64,000 bases of DNA from Catellatospora bangladeshensis (GCF_016862575.1 NZ_BONF01000051.1:20640-84639); one strand, 5' to 3'. Positions 37,878-47,048 are shown, counted from the stretch's first letter. The notes: generated by a model from the sequence alone, not told the origin. Program-made: numbers and translations.

Positions 37878-38125
37878 CTGTCGGGGTCCTCGGGTTGGCG
37901 CTTTGAGGGCCCCACGGGTGGCCGGATCGCACCCCGGCCACCCGGGCCTGAAGCCCCACCACGCTGGCCGAAGTGACGGCGCGACGGGGCTTCAGCTGGC
38001 AGCCGATGCCCAGCGGCGCGGCCTATGTCACCAACTCAGCGCGGCGACATAGGCGAGACATCACGGCAGATGCTCAGTATCGATCTTGGGTGCGCCACTC
38101 CCTCGCGCAGAACGGAGGTCGACCG

Positions 38126-38488
38126 GTGTCACATCCCAACCAGCAGCAGGTCGTCAACTTGTTGTCCAACCTGGAGCGGGCGGTGCCCGCAGCGCACCCC
38201 ACTTGGTGCGAACGCACGCACCCTGACCACTGGCCAGTGCACTCGGCACACGTCGGCGAGATCAGCTACGGCCTCACCTTGACCCTGGCAGTGGAGATCG
38301 TCGACGTCGGACTGGGCAGCGGACCCCGAATTACGGTCGAGATGACCGACTCTCGGGACAGCGGCAGCGGCGACGTCTACGAGCTGCCTGCGCAGGCAGC
38401 CCGGGATCTGTCGATGCTGTTGGCGGCCGGCGCAGACATCCTGTCCGGCTGCACCGGCCAGCCGCTGAGGCTGGGGGCGCCGCAATGA
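38126..38488 (+). CDS. Small protein of a mobile-element-associated family (possibly DUF6907-type)
   Basis: 120 residues. The segment HPTWCERTHPDHWPVHSAHV has the WC...H...H pattern of small actinobacterial proteins often carried by integrative elements; the C-terminal half ends in a helical LPAQAARDLSMLLAAGADI. GTG 38126 is preceded by an excellent GGAGG and is preferred over the longer frame from 37973. Function unknown. First of a chain of coupled tiny ORFs. Confidence 0.65.
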   Translation: MSHPNQQQVVNLLSNLERAVPAAHPTWCERTHPDHWPVHSAHVGEISYGLTLTLAVEIVDVGLGSGPRITVEMTDSRDSGSGDVYELPAQAARDLSMLLAAGADILSGCTGQPLRLGAPQ

Positions 38489-38541
38489 CCACATGTGGTC
38501 GGAAGTTGGCCGGGCTGCCGCGTGGGCAGGTGCGGGCGTGA
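38485..38541 (+). CDS. Possible 18-residue coupled ORF
   Basis: Reads MTTCGRKLAGLPRGQVRA. It starts with ATGA at the stop of the preceding gene and ends in GTGA, which starts the next ORF. Possible only by its coupling; no homology known to me. Confidence 0.3.
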   Translation: MTTCGRKLAGLPRGQVRA

Positions 38542-38618
38542 CCGCTGCACTCATCATCGCCGCAACACTGCACCTAATCGCGGCCGTGTTCGCCGCAGTC
38601 GCATTCGGGAGGAGCTGA
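38538..38618 (+). CDS. Possible 26-residue membrane peptide
   Basis: Nearly the whole peptide is hydrophobic (TAALIIAATLHLIAAVFAAV), a single membrane helix. It starts at the GTGA overlap with the preceding tiny ORF and is followed after one base by another ORF. Small membrane peptides of this kind are common in actinomycete integrative elements. Confidence 0.4.
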   Translation: MTAALIIAATLHLIAAVFAAVAFGRS

Positions 38619-38619
38619 C

Positions 38620-38682
38620 ATGGCCACCAAGCCGAAGCGGGTCCGCCCGCCCTGGTCGCTAGGCCCATGGTCAATGAGCTAG
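38620..38682 (+). CDS. Possible 20-residue basic peptide
   Basis: Reads MATKPKRVRPPWSLGPWSMS, with GGAGGAG correctly placed before its ATG. The strong ribosome site is the main reason to list it. Confidence 0.35.
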   Translation: MATKPKRVRPPWSLGPWSMS

Positions 38683-38958
38683 CGCGCCTAGCAAGCGCCG
38701 ACACAGCGGCCTCCTGCTTCGGGGTGGCGGCGACCGACTTCCTTGCGAGGCAGTGGCTTCCGCCGCGTGGCGTTGGGTCAGGGTCGGCGCGCTAAAGGCT
38801 GGCGTGTCGGCCCGGTGCCCCTGGGACCCCGGCGCGGCCGCTTGCGGCCGCCTTGACCCTCGTAGAGAAAGTTTCGACAGAACTGGCGAGACTTCACTGC
38901 CATATGACGTCGCTGTCGTACGGGCGAGCCCGGCTCAGCGCTTCTTGAGTTGAGGCGT
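38683..38958. other. Gene-free stretch between the element remnant and tRNA-Thr
   Basis: I see no supportable gene, hairpin or duplicated tRNA 3' end here. The boundary of the former element toward the tRNA should lie within it. Confidence 0.4.
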
Positions 38959-39034
38959 TGGAGCCGACCAGGGGACTTGAACCCCTAACCTTCCGATTAC
39001 AAGTCGGGTGCGCTACCAATTGCGCCAGGCCGGC
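38959..39034 (-). tRNA. tRNA-Thr (TGT anticodon)
   Basis: On the minus strand a cloverleaf folds: acceptor arms GCCGGCC and GGTCGGC (one G-T pair), D arm GCGC...GCGC, anticodon loop CTTGTAA giving TGT, T arm AGGGG TTCAAGT CCCCT, and an encoded CCA. The last anticodon-stem pair is C-A. It decodes ACA threonine codons. The adjacent element remnant suggests that it served as an integration site. Confidence 0.93.
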
Positions 39035-39205
39035 ATGCACGACCTCGCCGGTCGTACCCAGCGATGGTACGCGTCCCCACGCTCCCGGCGCCTACCGGAT
39101 TCCCCGGAGTTTCGTACCGATCATTGTCGTAAAGTCCGTTTCGCCTGGCAGATGCGTTCCACATGATGATCCACGGGCTTGCTGACACGCCGTGGCCGGG
39201 CTAGG

Positions 39206-39234
39206 TTGACGAACGCCGGGTTCGTGCATACGTA
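39206..39234 (+). promoter_or_regulatory. Putative promoter of the sugar ABC ATPase gene
   Basis: TTGACG, a 17-base spacer and TACGTA, about 64 bases before the GTG start. The -10 is a modest match. Between the tRNA and this promoter nothing else is evident. Confidence 0.45.
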
Positions 39235-39297
39235 TTCGGCACTTCACTTTCACTCGGATCGTCCGGCACGTTCCTGCCGGTGGAAGGACACACCCCC

Positions 39298-40389
39298 GTG
39301 GCTACCGTCACCTATGCGAAGGCGTCCCGGATCTACCCGGGCACCGACCGCCCCGCCGTCGACCAGCTCGACCTCCAGATCCAGGACGGCGAGTTCCTCG
39401 TCCTCGTCGGCCCGTCCGGCTGTGGCAAGTCCACCAGCCTGCGGATGCTGGCCGGCCTCGAGGACGTCGACCAGGGCGCGATCTACATCAACGACAAGGA
39501 CGTCACGAACCTCCCGCCGAAGTCGCGGGACATCGCGATGGTCTTCCAGAACTACGCCCTCTACCCGCACATGACGGTGTACGAGAACATGGCGTTCGCG
39601 CTCAAGCTGCGCAAGACCCCGAAGTCGGAGATCGACGTCCGGGTCAAGAAGGCCGCGCAGATGCTGCAGCTGGAGGAGTACCTCAACCGCAAGCCGAAGG
39701 CGCTCTCCGGCGGTCAGCGCCAGCGTGTCGCGATGGGCCGCGCCATCGTGCGTGAGCCGCAGGTCTTCCTCATGGACGAGCCGCTGTCGAACCTCGACGC
39801 GAAGCTGCGTGTGCAGACCCGTTCGCAGATCGCCACGCTGCAGTCGCAGCTGGGCATCACCACGGTGTACGTCACGCACGACCAGGTCGAGGCCATGACC
39901 ATGGGTCACCGGGTGGCCGTGCTGCTCGACGGTGTGCTGCAGCAGTGCGACACCCCGCGTGCCCTGTACGACAAGCCGTCGAACGTGTTCGTCGCGGGCT
40001 TCATCGGCTCGCCGGCCATGAACATCAAGACGGTCCAGCTGACCGACGCCGGCGCGGTGTTCGGCCAGATGGTGCTCCCGCTCACCCGCGAGCAGGTCGC
40101 CGCGGCGCAGGCCGAGGGCGGCAACGGCCAGGTCACCGTGGGCTTCCGCCCGGAGGACTCGGACCTGGTGGGCGCGAGCGAGGGCGGCATGCCGATCGTC
40201 GTGGACCTGGTCGAGGACCTGGGCGCGAACGCGAACGTGTACGGCCACGCCGCGATCAACGGTGGCGAGGAGCGGTTCGTGGTCTCCACGTCCCGCCAGG
40301 CCATGCCGAACCTCGGTGACACCGTGTTCGTGAAGCCGGTCGTGGGCAGCCACCACGCGTTCCACGCCGCCTCGGGTGTGCGTATCTGA
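39298..40389 (+). CDS. msiK: MsiK/UgpC-type ABC sugar transporter ATPase
   Basis: 363 residues. Walker [10 protein letters not shown] (38-46), signature [14 protein letters not shown], Walker [17 protein letters not shown], then a TOBE-type C-terminal domain typical of the MalK/UgpC group. It stands alone, without permeases or binding protein, as MsiK does in Streptomyces, where one ATPase energises several carbohydrate importers. A GTG start with GGAAGGA upstream. It could serve the amino-sugar pathway encoded at 22467-26406, which has no transporter of its own. Confidence 0.92.
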   Translation: MATVTYAKASRIYPGTDRPAVDQLDLQIQDGEFLVLVGPSGCGKSTSLRMLAGLEDVDQGAIYINDKDVTNLPPKSRDIAMVFQNYALYPHMTVYENMAFALKLRKTPKSEIDVRVKKAAQMLQLEEYLNRKPKALSGGQRQRVAMGRAIVREPQVFLMDEPLSNLDAKLRVQTRSQIATLQSQLGITTVYVTHDQVEAMTMGHRVAVLLDGVLQQCDTPRALYDKPSNVFVAGFIGSPAMNIKTVQLTDAGAVFGQMVLPLTREQVAAAQAEGGNGQVTVGFRPEDSDLVGASEGGMPIVVDLVEDLGANANVYGHAAINGGEERFVVSTSRQAMPNLGDTVFVKPVVGSHHAFHAASGVRI

Positions 40390-40493
40390 CGCAGGCAACA
40401 GCAACGAGGGGCGGGGCCGAATGGTCCCGCCCCTTCTTCGTGTACGCGTGCCGATCTTCGCCTTGCCGTGCGGAACCGGGTAAGGATGAAGCC

Positions 40494-41885
40494 ATGACGG
40501 AGTATCGAGTCGAGCACGACACGATGGGCGAGGTGCACGTGCCCGCCGACGCGCTGTGGGGCGCGCAGACCCAGCGTGCGATCGAGAACTTCCCGGTGTC
40601 GGGTACGCCTCTGCCGTACTCCCTGATCATCGCCTTGGCGCAGATCAAGGAGGCGGCGGCGGAGGCGAACGCGGCCACCGGGACGCTGGACAGCGAGACG
40701 GCGGGCGCGATCGCGTCGGCGGCGCGGCAGGTCGCCGACGGCGACTTCGCGGCGCACTTCCCGGTGGACGTGTTCCAGACCGGGTCGGGCACCTCGACGA
40801 ACATGAACATGAACGAGGTGCTGGCGCGCCTGGCGGGGCAGCGGCTGGGCCGCCCGGTGCACCCGAACGACCAGGTGAACGCGTCGCAGTCCAGCAACGA
40901 CGTGTTCCCCTCGGCGATCCACCTGGCGGCGCTGCGGCTGGTGGCGCACGACCTGCGCCCGGCGCTGCTGGAGCTGGAGGACGCGCTGGCGGTGAAGTCG
41001 GAGGAGTTCGCGCACGTGGTGAAGTCCGGGCGGACGCACCTGATGGACGCGACGCCGGTGACCCTGGGCCAGGAATTCTCCGGGTACGCCCACCAGGTGC
41101 ACCGGGCCGCCGAGCGCATCGCCTCGGCGCTGCCGCACGTGGCCGAGCTGCCGCTGGGCGGCACGGCGGTGGGCACCGGCGTGAACGCGAGCGCCGCGTT
41201 CCGGCGCGAGGTCTACCGCCGCCTGGCCGCGAACACGGGGCTGCCGGTGGCCGAGGCGGAGAACCACTTCGAGGCGCACGGGGCCCGGGACGCGCTGGTG
41301 GAGCTGTCCGGGCAGCTGCGGGTGGCCGCCGTCAGCCTGTACAAGATCGCCAATGACGTCCGCTGGATGGGCTCCGGGCCCCGCGCGGGCCTGTCCGAGC
41401 TGCGCATCCCCGACCTGCAGCCCGGCTCGTCGATCATGCCGGGCAAGGTGAACCCGGTGATCTGCGAGTCGGTGCGCCAGGTGTGCGCGCAGATCATGGG
41501 CAACGACGCGGCCGTCGCCTTCGCGGGCTCGCAGGGCGACTTCGAGCTCAACGTGATGCTGCCGCTGATCGCCCGCAACCTGCTGGAGTCGATCACGCTG
41601 CTGGCGGGCGCGAGCCGGCTGTTCGCGCGCCGCTGCGTCGTCGGGCTGAAGGCGAACGAGGAGGTCGCCCGCCTGTACGCGGAGGGCTCCCCGTCGATCG
41701 TCACGCCGCTGAACCGGCACATCGGTTACGAGGAGGCGGCTGCCGTGGCGAAGCAGGCGCTCGCGGAGAACAAGACGATCCGCCAGGTCGTCGTCGAGCG
41801 CGGCCACGTCGACGCGGGCAAGCTCACCGAGCAGGAGCTGGACGCGGCCCTGGACGTGCTCGCGATGACCCGCCAGCCCGACTGA
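40494..41885 (+). CDS. fumC: Class II fumarate hydratase
   Basis: 463 residues of the fumarase/aspartase superfamily, with the signature [11 protein letters not shown] near residues 312-322, [14 protein letters not shown] for the fumarate-binding loop and SSNDVFPSA. It interconverts fumarate and malate in the citric acid cycle without an iron-sulfur cluster. The close relative aspartate ammonia-lyase is less likely given the overall match to FumC. ATG 40494 follows AAGGA. The window also holds an iron-sulfur fumarase at 48247-49920. Confidence 0.93.
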   Translation: MTEYRVEHDTMGEVHVPADALWGAQTQRAIENFPVSGTPLPYSLIIALAQIKEAAAEANAATGTLDSETAGAIASAARQVADGDFAAHFPVDVFQTGSGTSTNMNMNEVLARLAGQRLGRPVHPNDQVNASQSSNDVFPSAIHLAALRLVAHDLRPALLELEDALAVKSEEFAHVVKSGRTHLMDATPVTLGQEFSGYAHQVHRAAERIASALPHVAELPLGGTAVGTGVNASAAFRREVYRRLAANTGLPVAEAENHFEAHGARDALVELSGQLRVAAVSLYKIANDVRWMGSGPRAGLSELRIPDLQPGSSIMPGKVNPVICESVRQVCAQIMGNDAAVAFAGSQGDFELNVMLPLIARNLLESITLLAGASRLFARRCVVGLKANEEVARLYAEGSPSIVTPLNRHIGYEEAAAVAKQALAENKTIRQVVVERGHVDAGKLTEQELDAALDVLAMTRQPD

Positions 41886-41891
41886 CCCGAT

Positions 41892-41941
41892 GATCAAGGC
41901 TCCCGCCATGCCACTGGAACGGCATGGCGGGAGCCTTGATC
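41892..41941. terminator. Bidirectional terminator hairpin between fumC and rlmB
   Basis: A perfect 21-bp stem, outer part GATCAAGGCTCCCGCC, inner ATGCC, with an eight-base loop, six to eight bases from the stop codons of the two convergent genes. Its outer arm matches the hairpin at 36865-36904. Confidence 0.88.
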
Positions 41942-41948
41942 GGCAGAA

Positions 41949-43070
41949 CTAGGCCGTCGCGCGGCGGCGGGCCACCTCGGCGAGGGCAACCGCGGCCGCG
42001 ACGGAGGCGTTGAGCGACTCCACCTCGGACACGATCGGGATGCTCACCCGCAGGTCACAGGTCTGCCCGACGAGGCGGCCGAGGCCGCGGCCCTCCGAGC
42101 CGACGACCACGACCAGCGGGCCGACCGCGGCCTCCAGCTGGTAGAGGTCGGTCTCGCCGTCCGCGTCCAGGCCGACCACCACGAAGCCCTCGGCCTGGGC
42201 CTGCTTGAGCGCCCGGGTCAGGTTGGTCACCTGGGCGACGGGCAGCCGGGCCGCGGCGCCCGCGCTGGTGCGCCAGGCGGTCGCGGTGATGCCCGCGGCG
42301 CGGCGCTCCGGCACGAAGATGCCCTGCGCGCCGAACGCGGCCGCGGACCGGATGACCGCGCCGAGGTTGCGCGGGTCGGTGACCCCGTCGAGCGCGACGA
42401 GCAGCGGCTCCGGGTGCTCGGCCGCGGCGGCCAGCAGGTCCTCGAAGCTCTCGTACGCGAACGGCGGCACCTGGATGCCGACGCCCTGGTGCAGCACGCC
42501 GCCGGTGAGCCGGTCCAGCTCGGCCCGGGTGATCTCCAGGATCGGGATGCCGCGGTCGCCCGCGGTGCGCACGATCTCGGTGATCCGCTCGTCGATGTCG
42601 ATGCCCTGCGCGAGGTAGAGCGCGGTGGCCGGCACGTGCGCGCGCAGCGCCTCGACCACCGGGTTGCGGCCGACGAGCAGCTCCGGCGCGTCCTTGGGGG
42701 TGAGCGACTTGCGGCCGGGCGCGACCCGCGGGCCCATCCGCGTCGCGGCGCCGCGCGCGGCCTGGGTGCGCCTGGTCGGCGCGCCCTTGCCGGTGCCGCC
42801 CTTGCCCCAGGTGGTGTCCTTGGTGCCCGGCTTGCCGATCTTCGGGGCGCGCCCCTCGGCGGCCGCCGCCTTGCGCTCCTTGTCCTGCTTCCAGGCGGTC
42901 TTCGACGGCAGCTTCTCGGTGCCCGAATACCCCTTGTGCCAGGGTCGCTCGTCGGCGGGCAGGGTCTTGCCGCGGCCCTTGAGGGTGTCCTTGCCCTTGC
43001 CGCCCGTCCCCTTGGTCGCGGTCTTCTTGCTGACCTGGCGAATGTTGCGGCGTTGCGAGTTGCCCGGCAT
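41949..43070 (-). CDS. rlmB: 23S rRNA 2'-O-methyltransferase RlmB (TrmH/SpoU family)
   Basis: 373 residues. The first 125 are a Lys/Gly/Thr-rich basic tail, then a substrate-binding L30-like region (LLVGRNPVVEALRA) and a SPOUT knot domain with DPRNLGAVIRSAAAFGAQGI, VGSEGRGLGRLV and SLNASVAAAVAL. It should methylate the ribose of G2251 in 23S rRNA. ATG 43070 overlaps the cysS stop by one base, the usual cysS-rlmB operon. Confidence 0.93.
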   Translation of the reverse strand: MPGNSQRRNIRQVSKKTATKGTGGKGKDTLKGRGKTLPADERPWHKGYSGTEKLPSKTAWKQDKERKAAAAEGRAPKIGKPGTKDTTWGKGGTGKGAPTRRTQAARGAATRMGPRVAPGRKSLTPKDAPELLVGRNPVVEALRAHVPATALYLAQGIDIDERITEIVRTAGDRGIPILEITRAELDRLTGGVLHQGVGIQVPPFAYESFEDLLAAAAEHPEPLLVALDGVTDPRNLGAVIRSAAAFGAQGIFVPERRAAGITATAWRTSAGAAARLPVAQVTNLTRALKQAQAEGFVVVGLDADGETDLYQLEAAVGPLVVVVGSEGRGLGRLVGQTCDLRVSIPIVSEVESLNASVAAAVALAEVARRRATA

Positions 43071-44485
43071 TACAGTTCACTTCCGATCGTCCAGCGTGGA
43101 CCGTGCGGGGTGTCCTCCACCACGACTCCGGCCTGTTTGAGCTGGTCGCGCACGGCGTCCGCGGCGGCCCAGTCCTTGCGTGCCCGAGCAGCGGTGCGCT
43201 GCTCCAGGGCCAGTGCCACCAGCGCGTCCACCGTGCCGCGCAGCCCCTCGCCACCCTTGCCCGACGCCCACACGGGGTCGAGCGGGTCGAGGCCGAGCAC
43301 GCCGAGCATCGCCCGTACGCTGCCCAGCGCCCCGGCAGTGGCCTTGTCCTCTCCGGCGGCCAGCGCCGTGTTGCCCTCGCGCACCACCTCGTGCAGCGCG
43401 GCGAGCGCGGCGGAGGTGTTGAGGTCGTCGTTCATCGCCTCGGCGAACTCGGCGCACATCGCCCCCGGCTCTACCACGCCGACGATCTCGACGGCCCGCT
43501 GCACGAAACCCTCGATGCGGCGGTACGCCGTGGCGGCCTCCTCCAGCGCCTGCCAGCTGAAGTCGATGCGCGCCCGGTAGTGCGGGGCGAGCAGGTAGTA
43601 GCGCAGGTCGGCGGGGCGGATGCCGCGCTCGGTGACCGCGTCGAGGTCGATCACGTTGCCCAGCGACTTGCTCATCTTGGCCTCGCCGAGGTTGAGCAGG
43701 CCGTGGTGCACCCAGAACCGGGCGAACGGCAGCCCGGCGGCGCGCGACTGCGCCTGCTCGTTCTCGTGGTGCGGGAAGACCAGGTCGAGGCCGCCGCCGT
43801 GGATGTCGAACTCGGCGCCCAGGTAGCGCTTGGCCATGGCGGAGCACTCGATGTGCCAGCCGGGCCGGCCGCGTCCCCACGGCGAGGGCCACTCGGCGTC
43901 GTCCGGCTCCTCGGCCTTGGCGCCCTTCCACAGCGCGAAGTCGCGCGGGTTGCGCTTGGCCCGCTCCGGCCCGTCGGCGGCGGCCTGCATCTCGTCCGGC
44001 TTCTGCCCGGACAGGGCGCCGTACTCGGCGAACGAGCCGACGGCGAAGTAGACGTCACCACTGCCGTCGTTGCTCGGGTACGCGTTGCCGCGCTCGATCA
44101 GCTCGGTGATCATCTCGTGCATCTCGGGCACGTGCCCGGTGGCGCGCGGCTCGTACGTCGGCGGCAGCACGTTCAGCGCCCGGTAGGTCGCGGCGAGCGT
44201 CACCTCGTTGGCGTACGCGATCGACCAGAACGGGCGACCCTGTTCCAGCGACTTGGCGAGGATCTTGTCGTCGATGTCCGTGATGTTGCGCACGAACACC
44301 ACGTCCAGGCCCGCGTGCAGCAGCCAGCGCCGCAGCACGTCGTAGTTGACGCCCGAGCGCAGGTGGCCGATGTGCGGGCCGGACTGGACGGTGAGACCAC
44401 ACAGGTACACGGAGGCCTGACCGGGAACGCGCGGCACGAAGTCGCGCACCTGTCTGGTCGCGGTGTCAAAGAGTCTCAACGTCAC
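43070..44485 (-). CDS. cysS: Cysteinyl-tRNA synthetase
   Basis: 471 residues with the class I signatures PHIGHL (HIGH, residues 38-42 region) and KMSKSLGN, zinc ligands Cys29 and Cys/His in GWHIECSAMA and HHENE. It charges tRNA-Cys in the cytoplasm. GTG 44485 begins MTLRLFDTATRQVRDF; the longer frame upstream is shadow of the HAD gene. It shares a base with rlmB. Not MshC, which is shorter and usually starts with a different N-terminal region. Confidence 0.95.
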   Translation of the reverse strand: MTLRLFDTATRQVRDFVPRVPGQASVYLCGLTVQSGPHIGHLRSGVNYDVLRRWLLHAGLDVVFVRNITDIDDKILAKSLEQGRPFWSIAYANEVTLAATYRALNVLPPTYEPRATGHVPEMHEMITELIERGNAYPSNDGSGDVYFAVGSFAEYGALSGQKPDEMQAAADGPERAKRNPRDFALWKGAKAEEPDDAEWPSPWGRGRPGWHIECSAMAKRYLGAEFDIHGGGLDLVFPHHENEQAQSRAAGLPFARFWVHHGLLNLGEAKMSKSLGNVIDLDAVTERGIRPADLRYYLLAPHYRARIDFSWQALEEAATAYRRIEGFVQRAVEIVGVVEPGAMCAEFAEAMNDDLNTSAALAALHEVVREGNTALAAGEDKATAGALGSVRAMLGVLGLDPLDPVWASGKGGEGLRGTVDALVALALEQRTAARARKDWAAADAVRDQLKQAGVVVEDTPHGPRWTIGSEL

Positions 44486-44535
44486 CGGACAAGGATAGTC
44501 AATGGGAGCGCCGTATTTATCACCGCGCCCGCCGG

Positions 44536-45201
44536 TCACCCGGCGAGGCTCGTCACCGCGTCGGGCAGCTCGTCCAGCGAGCCGATCACCACGTCCGCGC
44601 GGACCGGCCCGGCGGCGGGGGCGCCCGCCCGGTTCAGCCACACGGTACGCAGGCCCGCGCCCGCAGCGCCGGCCACGTCGTGCTCGTAGTTGTCGCCGAC
44701 GTACACCACCTCGTGCGGCTGGGCCTGCGCCGCGGCCAGCACCGCCTCGAAGAACCCGCGGGCCGGCTTCTTCGGCACGCCTCCCCGCAGCGCGTAGATC
44801 TCGAACGCGAACCGGCCGCCCAGCCCGCACCGGTGCGCCTCGCTGTTGGCGTTCGTGGCGTACCCGAGCCGGTAGTCGCGGCTCAGCTTGTCCAGCACCG
44901 CCGTCGCCCCCTCGAACGGCCGCGAGTGCGCGAACCGCACCTCGAAGAACAGCTCCAGCCACCGGTCCAGCTCGTGCTCGCGGCCCGCACGAGCCAGCGT
45001 GTACCGCATCGCGGCGGCCCGGATCTCCCGCGCGTCGCGGTCGGCGAGCGAGATCCAGTGATCGTCGGCGTCGGCGTGGAACAGCTCCAGGGTCAGCGCC
45101 GGGTCGGCCACCGCGGCGGTGACCGCGCTCAGTCCGGCCGTGACGGCGGTGTGGATGTCCACCAGGGTGTCGTCGGCGTCGAAGGCGACAGTCGTGATCA
45201 T
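44536..45201 (-). CDS. HAD family hydrolase (tandem paralogue 1)
   Basis: 221 residues. Motif I is DADDT with nucleophile Asp8 and acid Asp10, motif II ATNANS, motif III lysine in VPKKPARGFF, motif IV GDNYEHD. A haloacid-dehalogenase-type phosphatase of subfamily I with a helical cap. Substrate unknown. About 45 percent similar by eye to the next gene, so the two are a tandem duplication; it lies just upstream of cysS on the same strand. Confidence 0.88.
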   Translation of the reverse strand: MITTVAFDADDTLVDIHTAVTAGLSAVTAAVADPALTLELFHADADDHWISLADRDAREIRAAAMRYTLARAGREHELDRWLELFFEVRFAHSRPFEGATAVLDKLSRDYRLGYATNANSEAHRCGLGGRFAFEIYALRGGVPKKPARGFFEAVLAAAQAQPHEVVYVGDNYEHDVAGAAGAGLRTVWLNRAGAPAAGPVRADVVIGSLDELPDAVTSLAG

Positions 45202-45265
45202 CGGTACACGTTAGCGGAACCGCAGGTCACAGCCCTGCAACGTCACCCACCGGGGTGACCGCGTC

Positions 45266-45943
45266 TCATGTCGCGAGACGGGCGAGCGCCTCCGGCAGGT
45301 GCGCCAGGCGGTCGATCACGGCATCCGGCACCACCGCGCCCGGCACCTCGCGGCCCGCGCGGTTCACCCACACCGTGCGCATCCCCGCCGCGGCGGGCGC
45401 CTCGACGTCATGCCGGTAGTTGTCGCCGACGTACACCACCTCGTGCGGGTCCACCCCCGCCGCCTCCAGCACCGCCGCGAAGAACGCCGGGGACGGCTTC
45501 TTCGGCAGGCCGTTCTGGTGCGCGTACAGCTCGAACGCGAACTCCCCGCCCAGCCCGCACCGCTCCGCGATCGAGTTGCCGTTCGTGGCGTACCCCAGGA
45601 CGTACGAGGAACGCAGCTCGGCCAGCATCGCCAGCGCGTCGGGGAACGGCCGGGTCTCCCGGAACCGCGCCGCGAAGAACGCCTCCACCTGCGTGTCCAG
45701 GTGATGCTCCAGGCCGAACCGGGCCAGCGAGCGCCGCAGCGCCTCCCTGCGGATGTGCGGCACCGGCGCGTCCGGATCCTCGGCGAACACGGAGTTCCAG
45801 TCATCACGCAGATGATCGCGGCTCAGCTCCGCCGCCGGATCGATGCCCCGCACCTCGGCCCGCACCACCTCCAGCGCCGCCTCGATCGCCGGCCGCAGGT
45901 CCAGCAGGGTCTCATCCGCATCGAACGCCACCGCCCTGATCAC
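45266..45943 (-). CDS. HAD family hydrolase (tandem paralogue 2)
   Basis: 225 residues from GTG 45943. Motif I DADET (Asp8, Asp10), ATNGNS, LPKKPSPAFF and GDNYRHD match the neighbour at every catalytic position. The cap region is more diverged, suggesting a different substrate. A family A repeat begins 20 bases upstream of the start. Confidence 0.88.
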   Translation of the reverse strand: MIRAVAFDADETLLDLRPAIEAALEVVRAEVRGIDPAAELSRDHLRDDWNSVFAEDPDAPVPHIRREALRRSLARFGLEHHLDTQVEAFFAARFRETRPFPDALAMLAELRSSYVLGYATNGNSIAERCGLGGEFAFELYAHQNGLPKKPSPAFFAAVLEAAGVDPHEVVYVGDNYRHDVEAPAAAGMRTVWVNRAGREVPGAVVPDAVIDRLAHLPEALARLAT

Positions 45944-45962
45944 CCCGCCACTGTATCCGGGC

Positions 45963-46014
45963 AAGGAAGGGCACCTTCTTAACGCTATCCGTAGAGGAAG
46001 GGCACCTTCTTAAC
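45963..46014. repeat. About 53-bp intergenic repeat, family A, copy 5 (direct arms)
   Basis: GAAGGGCACCTTCTTAACG occurs twice in the same orientation around the spacer CTATCCGTAGAG. It begins 20 bases upstream of the HAD gene start, in a 450-base stretch filled with repeats. Confidence 0.9.
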
Positions 46015-46060
46015 GTGGCGCCGAGCCGGGCGCCGCTTCCTCTGGGGTCAACCGGCGGTT

Positions 46061-46121
46061 GATCGCCGTTTCGTGTCGAAAGCTGCGGTCTAGCCCCAGG
46101 TTCCGACACGAGAACGCGATC
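46061..46121. repeat. 61-bp intergenic palindrome, family D, copy 1
   Basis: Arms GATCGCCGTTTCGTGTC and GACACGAGAACGCGATC, 61 bp end to end and bounded by GATC. The same length and arms recur at 63694-63754 and 63841-63901. Confidence 0.85.
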
Positions 46122-46188
46122 TTCACCCGACGCCGGACCGACCACGCCGCACCGACCGTGCGACGACCTGCGCCGACGTGCACGGACC

Positions 46189-46293
46189 CGCGGCGCGGCG
46201 CGGCGTGGCGATCCACGGCGATCCGCGGCGCGGCGCGGCGTGGCAATCCACGACGATCCGCGGCGCGGCGCGGCGAGGTAGTCCGTGGCGGGG
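46189..46293. repeat. Three tandem 35-bp GC-rich repeats
   Basis: Units starting CGCGGCGCGGCGCGGCG begin at 46189, 46224 and 46259. The first two are nearly identical, the third has diverged at its 3' end. They stand in the leader region of the IclR gene about 100 bases before its start. Confidence 0.8.
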
Positions 46294-46393
46294 CGATCGG
46301 TGGCGAACTGCGCCACCCGGGCGCGCACGGGAAAGGTCTTTGCGCCGTGACGCGGCGGGCGGCGGGGCGCGGCCCGCTCTTAGTCTTGATCCC

Positions 46394-47011
46394 GTGGACA
46401 CCGCCCAGACGCTCGACCGTGGCCTGCGCCTGCTCACCCTCGTCGCGGACACGCCAGGCGGGCTGACGGTCACCGAGGCCGCCAACCACCTCGGCGTCGG
46501 CCGCGCCGTGGTGTATCGCCTGGTCACGACCCTCACCGAGCACGCCTTCATCCGGCGCGACTCCGGCGGCCGGCTGCGTCTCGGTCTCGGCCTGCTGCAC
46601 CTGGCCCGCCGCGCCCAGCCGCTGCTCGCCGACGCCGCGCTGCCCGCCCTGCGCCGCCTCGCCGACCAGGTCCGCGCCACCGCGCACCTGACCGTCGCCG
46701 ACGGCGACGAGGCTGTCGCGGTGGCCGTCGTCGAGCCCAGCGCGACCATGTTCCACGTCGCCTACCGCACCGGCTCCCGGCATCCGCTCGCCGCGGGCGC
46801 CGCCGGACGCGCGATCCTCTCCGAGGCCGAGGGCTGGACCGTCTCCTCCGGCGAGCTGCAGCCGGGGGCGTACGGCATCGCGGCCCGCGTACACCGTGTC
46901 GAGGGCCTGCGCGCCAGCGTCGGCGTGGTCGCCCTCGCCCCGCTCGACCCCGACACCGTCGGCCCCCTCGTCGTCGCCGCCGCCCACTCCATCACCACCG
47001 CCCTGACCTGA
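46394..47011 (+). CDS. IclR family transcriptional regulator
   Basis: 205 residues. The N-terminal winged helix reads LTVTEAANHLGVGRAVVYRL (about 24-43), with an effector domain behind it: HPLAAGAAGRAIL matches the IclR signature. The C-terminal part is shorter than the usual 250 residues, so some effector-domain strands are reduced. GTG 46394. No adjacent catabolic gene suggests a target. Confidence 0.82.
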   Translation: MDTAQTLDRGLRLLTLVADTPGGLTVTEAANHLGVGRAVVYRLVTTLTEHAFIRRDSGGRLRLGLGLLHLARRAQPLLADAALPALRRLADQVRATAHLTVADGDEAVAVAVVEPSATMFHVAYRTGSRHPLAAGAAGRAILSEAEGWTVSSGELQPGAYGIAARVHRVEGLRASVGVVALAPLDPDTVGPLVVAAAHSITTALT

Positions 47012-47048
47012 CCCCGACCCGGCCCGGCCCGGCCCGGCCCGGCCCTTT

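Noticed and set aside
37973..38125. Longer start for the gene at 38126
   Set aside because: The extra 51 codons have no supporting ribosome site, whereas the GTG at 38126 has a perfect GGAGG.
41949..42320. The Lys-rich N-terminus of RlmB as a separate gene
   Set aside because: It is in frame, continuous and a common feature of actinobacterial RlmB.
47013..47046. Run of CCCGG pentamers as a CRISPR or microsatellite of interest
   Set aside because: Short simple-sequence run with no spacers; common in GC-rich intergenic DNA.
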